Part shown: in pieces, positions 59,181 to 64,000 of the stretch
Layout: the number at the start of each line of letters is the position of its first letter
How positions within the stretch are numbered: position 1 is the stretch's first letter
Source of the DNA: Leifsonia sp. Root4
GTDB taxonomy: Bacteria; Actinomycetota; Actinomycetes; Actinomycetales; Microbacteriaceae
NCBI RefSeq assembly: GCF_001425085.1
Contig: NZ_LMDN01000001.1
Span: 590,206 to 654,205, forward strand
Direction of reading: 5' to 3'
DNA length: 64,000 nt
Program-made: the position numbers and the translations under genes
Notes under the pieces: generated by a model
Seen by the model: the letters and a program-made list of their open reading frames with translations, nothing else
Told to the model about the DNA's origin: nothing
Database searches by the model: none

Positions 59181-59223
59181 GTCTCGCGAAGCGGCGAAGC
59201 TGGAATTCTGCAAGGAGGCAGTC

Positions 59224-60492
59224 ATGAGCATCGATACCGTCATTCCGTCACGCCCGCGATCCGCTGCCAACCGGATTCGCAGCGCCGAGCTCCAGAGAGA
59301 GGAGCACCGCCGCAGCGACCGCGCCGCGCTGCACGAGTACGCGAGCACCATCGGCCTGGCCGCGCTCGTGCGCCGTGCCGGCACGCCGCTGTTCGTGCTC
59401 GACCCGGCCAGGGTCGCCGGCGAGTTCGAGCGCTTCACTGAGCTGCTGCCGTTCGTGCGGCTGCGCTACGCGCTCGCGGCGCTGCCACATCCGGCTGTGA
59501 TCCGCACGGTCGCCTCGTGTGGCGGCGGTTTCGACGCGGTGAGCACCGGCGAACTGGCCATGCTCGCTCACGAGCAGATTCCGGCATCCGATGCCGTGTT
59601 CTCGCACCCCATCAAGCGCGCAGACGACATCGCGACCGCGGCCGCCGCGGGGGTGCGTCTCTTCGTCGCCGACAATCCGGCCGAGGTGCGCAAGTTCGCC
59701 GGCGTGCACCCAGAGCTGCGGCTGCTGCTGCGGCTGCGCCGCGTTGCCGATGCTGCGCACTTCGGCATCGACAGCGAGCACGCCCTGAACCTGGCCCGGT
59801 TCGCCACGAGCCTCGGAGTCGGGGTCGCGGGCTTCTCGGTTCACGTCGACGCCTCTGAGCCCGACGCGCCTGCCGCACTCTCCACCATGGTGCACGAGGC
59901 TCTGCGGCTGATCGACGAGGGCAACGCCCGCTGGGGGCTCGGACTCGACACCATCGATCTGGGCGGCGGGATGCCGACGGATCACGAGGGCGGCGAAGCC
60001 GGGGCCGATGCCATGACCGCCGTGGTGCGCAGCATCCTGGCCCCGCGCGTTCCGGGGCTCAGCGTGCTGGCCGTGCTCGGGCGCTGCATCGCTGCGCCGG
60101 CGATGCTCCTCGCCACCAGCGTGGTCGGTCAGGCGACCAGGGACGGCGAGGTCTGGCACTACCTCGACGACGGCATGCACGGCAGCTTCGCCGGCTTGCG
60201 CGGCTCCGGCGAGGTGCCGACCATGTTCAGCCTGAGCGAGGTCGAGCGCGCGGGAAGCGACGCGCGTGAACCCCTGTACCCGTGCACCCTGGTCGGCGCC
60301 AGCACCGACGGAATCGATGTCATCGCCCGCGGGATCCCGCTGCCGCCCCTCGGCGTGAACGATGTTCTGCTCTGCCCGGACATGGGTGCATACTCACTCG
60401 TCATGGCCTCGAACTTCGAGGCGGTGCACCGCACGCGTGTGCATGTGCTGCGCCCCTCACGCGCCCAGGGCAAGCGCACCGTCAACGTCTGA
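59224..60492 (+). CDS. Fold-III PLP decarboxylase-like protein lacking the PLP lysine
   Basis: A 422-residue relative of ornithine/diaminopimelate decarboxylases: TIM barrel with GGGFDAVSTGELAML, SHPIKRADDI, HFGIDSEHAL, a retained His in GFSVHVD, the phosphate loop TIDLGGGMP and C-terminal DMGAYSLVMASNF. The PLP lysine of the usual Y-A-V-K-A/C-N motif is Ala here (RYALAAL, A85). The E-P-G-R Glu is Leu (VLGRCIA), and the Cys of the G-P-T-C-D motif is Thr (GASTDGID). A normal decarboxylase mechanism is therefore unlikely. AAGGAGG lies before ATG 59224, and the frame is intact. Confidence 0.85.
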   Translation: MSIDTVIPSRPRSAANRIRSAELQREEHRRSDRAALHEYASTIGLAALVRRAGTPLFVLDPARVAGEFERFTELLPFVRLRYALAALPHPAVIRTVASCGGGFDAVSTGELAMLAHEQIPASDAVFSHPIKRADDIATAAAAGVRLFVADNPAEVRKFAGVHPELRLLLRLRRVADAAHFGIDSEHALNLARFATSLGVGVAGFSVHVDASEPDAPAALSTMVHEALRLIDEGNARWGLGLDTIDLGGGMPTDHEGGEAGADAMTAVVRSILAPRVPGLSVLAVLGRCIAAPAMLLATSVVGQATRDGEVWHYLDDGMHGSFAGLRGSGEVPTMFSLSEVERAGSDAREPLYPCTLVGASTDGIDVIARGIPLPPLGVNDVLLCPDMGAYSLVMASNFEAVHRTRVHVLRPSRAQGKRTVNV

Positions 60493-60534
60493 CGTGTACC
60501 GGGTCTGACGTTCACCGGGTCTGACGTGCACCGG
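60487..60534 (+). repeat. Three 16-bp tandem repeats over the end of the PLP-fold gene
   Basis: GTCTGACGTGTACCGG, GTCTGACGTTCACCGG and GTCTGACGTGCACCGG, head to tail. The first unit contains the stop codon. Confidence 0.75.
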
Positions 60535-60661
60535 CCGGGCTTTCAGGGGCCGCCCCGATGCCCCGAATGCGAGTAAACGTCATGATTGATCCCAGTGCTG
60601 CGGCCCGCGTGCTCCGAGTACCCGACAAACGAGTCGGCTGGCCGCTCATTAATTTGCGTTT

Positions 60662-60690
60662 GTGCGGGCGTAGGGCTTCTGCGCCCGCAC
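60662..60690. terminator. Hairpin between the PLP-fold gene and the GH35 gene
   Basis: GTGCGGGCG pairs with CGCCCGCAC around 11 nt, 33 bp after the minus-strand GH35 stop. No other gene is supported in 60493-60723. Confidence 0.55.
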
Positions 60691-60723
60691 AGCGTGCATC
60701 CTCCCGGGTACAGTCGGTCGCGT

Positions 60724-62577
60724 TCAGTCGAACGTCTCGATGAACTCCTCTTCCGGGCCGAGCACGGCGCTCTCACGCAGCTCGATCACCGCGCCGCGGT
60801 GTTCCAGTTCCAGCACCGTGATCGTGTTCTCGCCGGCCTGAAGCAGGGGCGCCGGCAGATAGAGGGTCAGCTGCGGCCCGATCTCCCAGTACCGGCCGAG
60901 CAGGAAGCCGTTCACCCAGACGAAGCCCTTGCCGAAGCCGGGCAGCGCGATGAAGCTGTCGCCCGCCTGCTCGATGTCCAACGTCGCGACGGCGAAACCA
61001 GGGCCATCGGGGTCGGCGGATGCCGGAGCCGCTGCGCGCGCGAGCAGCGCGGCATCCCACTGCTCCAGCGGCAGCGGCGTGCTGCTCCACCCCTGCACGA
61101 GTCGGCGCTCGATCTGCACCCCTCCGAGAATCCCCTTGCCCTGGCCGAGCAGCGGGCCGTAGTTGATGCGCCCCTGGTTCTCGACGAGGATCTCGAGCAC
61201 GACGCGCTCCCCCGCGCCGGCGACGGGGATTCCGTGCCCGGCAGTCTCGGTGTCGAGCATTCCGATCAGCGCGCCGTCGATCCAGAGCTGGGCGCGGTCA
61301 TGCAGGCCGCGGATCGTGAGCAGGCTCTGCCCCCGCGGCAGGATCGGTTCCGCCCGGTAGAACACGAGCCCGCTGTCGATGCCGAGTTCCTCGAAGCTCA
61401 GCGGGCGGGGCGCCACGCTGCTCTCGGCAGAGGCCGAGACGGATCGCGCCGCGGCGAGCAGATCGGCACGGTGCTCGACGGTCACGACCCGCGCGCCCAG
61501 CACCGGTGTCGGCGCTGGCGGGGCTGGCAGGGGCAGTCCCGTGAACTCTCCGAGCACGCGCCGCAGCATCCGTCCCTTGGCCGTGATGGTGCCGCCCTCG
61601 CTGACGGGCGCGTCGGAGTCGTAGCTGGTGACCGTCGGCTGCAGCACATCGCCGTCGTGATTCGCTCCGGCCCAGAGGCCGAAGTTGGTGCCACCGTGGG
61701 CCATGTAGAAGCTGACCGATCCGCCCTCGCCGAGGATGTCGCGCACGACGGTCTCGACGCCATCCGGCTCGCGGATGTGGTGCCGCTCACCCCAGTGGTC
61801 GAACCAGCCGTTCCAGAACTCGGCGCAGAGAAAGGGCTCACCGCTCCGACGCGAGCGCAGCAGGGCGGCCGCCTGGGCTGCCCTCGATCCGAATGTGGCC
61901 GTGGCGAGCACGTCTGGCAGCGTTCCGCCGTCGAGCATCAGCTCGGTCGGACCGTCTGCCGTGTAGAGCAGCTCGGTGATTCCGCGCTGCACGAGGGCGT
62001 CGCGCATCCAGCGCATGTAGCCGTGATCGTCACCGTAGCTGCCGAACTCATTCTCGACCTGCACGGCCACGATGGGCCCGCCGTTGCTCCGCTGCAGCCG
62101 CACGAGGCGCGGGATCAGCTCGTCGAACCACTCGGTGACCGCCGCCAGGTAGCGCTCGTCGCTCGAGCGCGGGTGCAGCCCGGGCTGACCGGTGAGCCAG
62201 GCGGGGAGCCCGCCGTTGTTCCACTCCGCGCAGATGTAGGGGCCCGGCCGCACGATCACGTCCAGACCCAACTCGGCGGCGATGCCGATGAAGCGCTCGA
62301 CGTCGCGCCAGCCGGTGAAATCGGCCGGGCCGTCGCCCTGCTGGTGGAAGTTCCAGGCGATGTAGGTGTCGACGGTGTTCAGCCCGAGGGCGGCCACCGC
62401 CTCCAGGCGCTGGCGCCATTGCTCCGGGTGCACCCGGAAATAATGCACCGACCCGCTCAGCACGCGGTGCGGGGTGCCGCTCCGCACGAACTGGCCGTCG
62501 CGGTAGCCGAGGGTGGCCGGGAGGGCAGGGTTGTCGGCGACGGATGCCGCGGCATCCGTCTCGGCAAGAAGACTCAC
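60724..62577 (-). CDS. GH35 beta-galactosidase
   Basis: A 617-residue glycoside hydrolase family 35 enzyme. The barrel starts at RVLSGSVHYFRVHPEQW; the acid/base Glu is in VAVQVENEFGSYG and the nucleophile in FLCAEFWNGWFDHWG; VRPGPYICAEWNNGG is also diagnostic. Beta-sandwich domains follow from about residue 400. No signal peptide, so it cleaves an imported beta-galactoside. The start is GTG 62577, overlapping the permease stop by 4 bp. Third visible gene of an importer operon. Confidence 0.93.
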   Translation of the reverse strand: MSLLAETDAAASVADNPALPATLGYRDGQFVRSGTPHRVLSGSVHYFRVHPEQWRQRLEAVAALGLNTVDTYIAWNFHQQGDGPADFTGWRDVERFIGIAAELGLDVIVRPGPYICAEWNNGGLPAWLTGQPGLHPRSSDERYLAAVTEWFDELIPRLVRLQRSNGGPIVAVQVENEFGSYGDDHGYMRWMRDALVQRGITELLYTADGPTELMLDGGTLPDVLATATFGSRAAQAAALLRSRRSGEPFLCAEFWNGWFDHWGERHHIREPDGVETVVRDILGEGGSVSFYMAHGGTNFGLWAGANHDGDVLQPTVTSYDSDAPVSEGGTITAKGRMLRRVLGEFTGLPLPAPPAPTPVLGARVVTVEHRADLLAAARSVSASAESSVAPRPLSFEELGIDSGLVFYRAEPILPRGQSLLTIRGLHDRAQLWIDGALIGMLDTETAGHGIPVAGAGERVVLEILVENQGRINYGPLLGQGKGILGGVQIERRLVQGWSSTPLPLEQWDAALLARAAAPASADPDGPGFAVATLDIEQAGDSFIALPGFGKGFVWVNGFLLGRYWEIGPQLTLYLPAPLLQAGENTITVLELEHRGAVIELRESAVLGPEEEFIETFD

Positions 62578-63521
62578 TTGATTGCTCCAGCGGTGAGGCC
62601 GGCGCGCCAGAAGCGTTGCAGGCACAGGAAGGCGATGACGAGGGGGATGATCGAGAGGAAGGCACCGACGACGACGGTTCCGGCCGGCACATTGCCGTTG
62701 GATGCCGCCCAGCCGACGAGCCCGACCGTGACCGGCTGCAAGCTGGTGTCGTTGAGCACCATGGCAGGCAGCAGGTAGTTGTTCCACACCTCGACGAACT
62801 GGAACAGGAAGATCGTGACGAGGGCAGGCGCCATGATGCGCATCGACACCGAACGGAAGATGCGGAACTCACCGGCGCCGTCGAGCCGCCCGGCCTCGAT
62901 GAGTTCGTCCGGCACGGATTGGGCGGCGAAGACACGGGCGAGGTAGACGCCGAACGGGCTGACGACGCTCGGCAGCAACACAGCGAGCGGGTTGTTCAGC
63001 AGGCCGACCTGGTTGAACATCAGGAACAGCGGAAGCGTGAACATGACCTTGGGGATCAGCACGGCGGCGAGCACCGCGCCGAAGATCAGGCCGCGGCCCT
63101 TGAAGCTGTACTTCGCGATCGCATAGCCGGCCATCGCCGAGAGCACGGTGCCGACGAGGGCGGCCGTTCCGGCGTAGAAAACACTGTTCAGCATCCAGCG
63201 GCCGAACACACCGTTGTTGACATCGAAGACGGCGGTCACGTTCTCGACCAGGCCGAAGCCGTCGAACCACAGCCCGTTGCCGACGAACTGGCGGCCGGCC
63301 GGCTTGGTGCTGGCGACCAGCAGCCACCAGATCGGCAGCAGGAAGTAGACGGCTGCGATGAGGAGCACCGCCATCACGCCGAAGCGACTCGCGAAGCCGG
63401 CCATGGGGTTGGCCGCGCTGCCGTCACGGCTGCGCTGACGGCGCGGCGGCCTCGTGGCAGAGACCAGCGTGGCGGTGCCGAGCGTGTTCTGGCGGAGATC
63501 GTGCGGGCTGAGCGTTGGCAT
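62574..63521 (-). CDS. Sugar ABC transporter permease, MalG type
   Basis: A 315-residue permease with six spans and the EAA loop DELIEAGRLDGAGEFRIFRS. The Arg-rich N-terminus is cytoplasmic. ATG 63521 shares one base with the stop of the preceding permease (TGATG). Together with that permease it imports a probable beta-galactoside for the GH35 enzyme. Confidence 0.9.
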   Translation of the reverse strand: MPTLSPHDLRQNTLGTATLVSATRPPRRQRSRDGSAANPMAGFASRFGVMAVLLIAAVYFLLPIWWLLVASTKPAGRQFVGNGLWFDGFGLVENVTAVFDVNNGVFGRWMLNSVFYAGTAALVGTVLSAMAGYAIAKYSFKGRGLIFGAVLAAVLIPKVMFTLPLFLMFNQVGLLNNPLAVLLPSVVSPFGVYLARVFAAQSVPDELIEAGRLDGAGEFRIFRSVSMRIMAPALVTIFLFQFVEVWNNYLLPAMVLNDTSLQPVTVGLVGWAASNGNVPAGTVVVGAFLSIIPLVIAFLCLQRFWRAGLTAGAIK

Positions 63522-64000
63522 CAGGCGTCATCTCCCTGGCTGGTGATGCGGAAGAACGCCCAGGAGAGCACGCCGACGAGCACGGCGAGCACGACGGACT
63601 GCGCCGCGGCGTAGGGGTAGTTCTGGGCGGCGACGGATGCCTGCGCCGCCATGAGCGGGGTGAAGGTGGAGGTGATGGCGCCGCCAGAGATCGACTTGAG
63701 CACGGTCGGCTCGTTGAACAGCTGCGCCGAACCGATGATCGAGAAGACCGTGGTGAGGATGATCGCTGGGCGCACCATGGGGATCTTGATGCTCCACGCC
63801 ATCCGCACGGCCGAGGCGCCATCGAGTTTGGCCGCCTCGAGCGTCTCGGCGGGGATCGTCTGAAGCGCGGAGTAGATGATCAGCATGTTGTACCCGGTCC
63901 AGCACCAGGTGACGACGTTGGCGACCGACCACAGGGCCAGGCCATCGCCGAAAAACGGGATCGAGAAGCCGAAGCTGTCCTGGAGGAAACCGTTGATCGG
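63521..64000 (-). CDS. Sugar ABC transporter permease, MalF type (5' end outside the window)
   Basis: The C-terminal 159 residues of a permease; the frame stays open to the end of the window. Visible parts: the membrane segment ANVVTWCWTGYNMLIIYSAL, the EAA loop TLEAAKLDGASAVRMAWSI, and the last two spans. The upstream remainder and probably the binding-protein gene lie beyond base 64000. Confidence 0.88.
   Translation of the reverse strand, partial: PINGFLQDSFGFSIPFFGDGLALWSVANVVTWCWTGYNMLIIYSALQTIPAETLEAAKLDGASAVRMAWSIKIPMVRPAIILTTVFSIIGSAQLFNEPTVLKSISGGAITSTFTPLMAAQASVAAQNYPYAAAQSVVLAVLVGVLSWAFFRITSQGDDA

Noticed and set aside
60558-60743. Small plus-strand frame of 61 codons between the PLP-fold and GH35 genes
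   Set aside because: No ribosome-binding site, contains the terminator-like hairpin, and its sequence looks like random GC-rich translation.

Overview
The window is high-GC actinobacterial chromosome, most probably from the family Microbacteriaceae. Reasons: GC-rich codon use throughout, frequent GTG/TTG starts, many genes with a TAG(R)CT-like -10 box exactly 6 nt before the start codon (apparently leaderless), very frequent GGATGCC/GGCATCC words, intergenic repeats containing GGTTTCGACAAGCTCAACC, and two copies of an AbiEi/DUF559 gene type common in that family. These taxonomic points are from memory, not from a search. I see no phage, integrase, classical IS, CRISPR, rRNA or tRNA.

Layout. 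1-3875: housekeeping genes (YihY end, exonuclease III, trpS, GNAT, HAD). 3876-4320: repeat-rich gap with a 119-bp palindrome, a bidirectional terminator and 41-bp tandem repeats. 4321-9762: glycerol block glpD-glpF-glpK on the minus strand with a divergent SorC-type regulator and three related inverted repeats as candidate operators. 9921-13754: FMN riboswitch and ribD-ribE-ribBA-ribH. 13793-18994: DUF2269 membrane protein, MHS-type transporter, ABC exporter, YbaK and gamma carbonic anhydrase. 19007-21195: small arsenic locus (flavoprotein, arsC, arsR) without an efflux pump. 21289-23634: ZTP riboswitch-glyA-folD. 23717-28210: GH20 hexosaminidase, a palindrome-flanked DUF559 gene, a PhyH-type dioxygenase and a divergent AraC regulator.

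28238-50812 is largely an amino-sugar island. A sugar ABC transporter diverges from a six-gene, end-overlapping operon (SIS deaminase/isomerase, ROK kinase, PfkB kinase, class II aldolase, DeoR regulator, NagA) that fits the galactosamine/N-acetylgalactosamine route through tagatose phosphates. A second operon (ROK repressor, ABC importer, GH3 NagZ-like enzyme, ROK kinase, nagB) fits uptake and use of GlcNAc or chitin/peptidoglycan fragments; its missing deacetylase step is probably supplied by NagA of the first operon. Between them lie an ECF sigma factor fused to a zinc finger, membrane segment(s) and Ig-like repeats, an MFS gene with 16-bp iterons, purU and a YrdB protein. None of the three sugar importers in the window has its own ATPase gene.

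50920-64000: P1B-type ATPase, icd (TTG start), GNAT, an alkyltransferase-like protein, a second palindrome-flanked DUF559 gene, a NarL-type two-component system with an extra lone receiver, a fold-III PLP-enzyme relative that has lost its PLP lysine, and a GH35 beta-galactosidase/ABC operon running off the end.

The strongest candidate for an undescribed system is the pair of DUF559 genes (25464-26306 and 55312-56160). Each is bracketed by two 69-bp palindromes with the same four-box GGAGG/CCTCC layout, and stem positions covary between copies. This resembles REP/RAYT logic, but with a restriction-endonuclease-fold protein.
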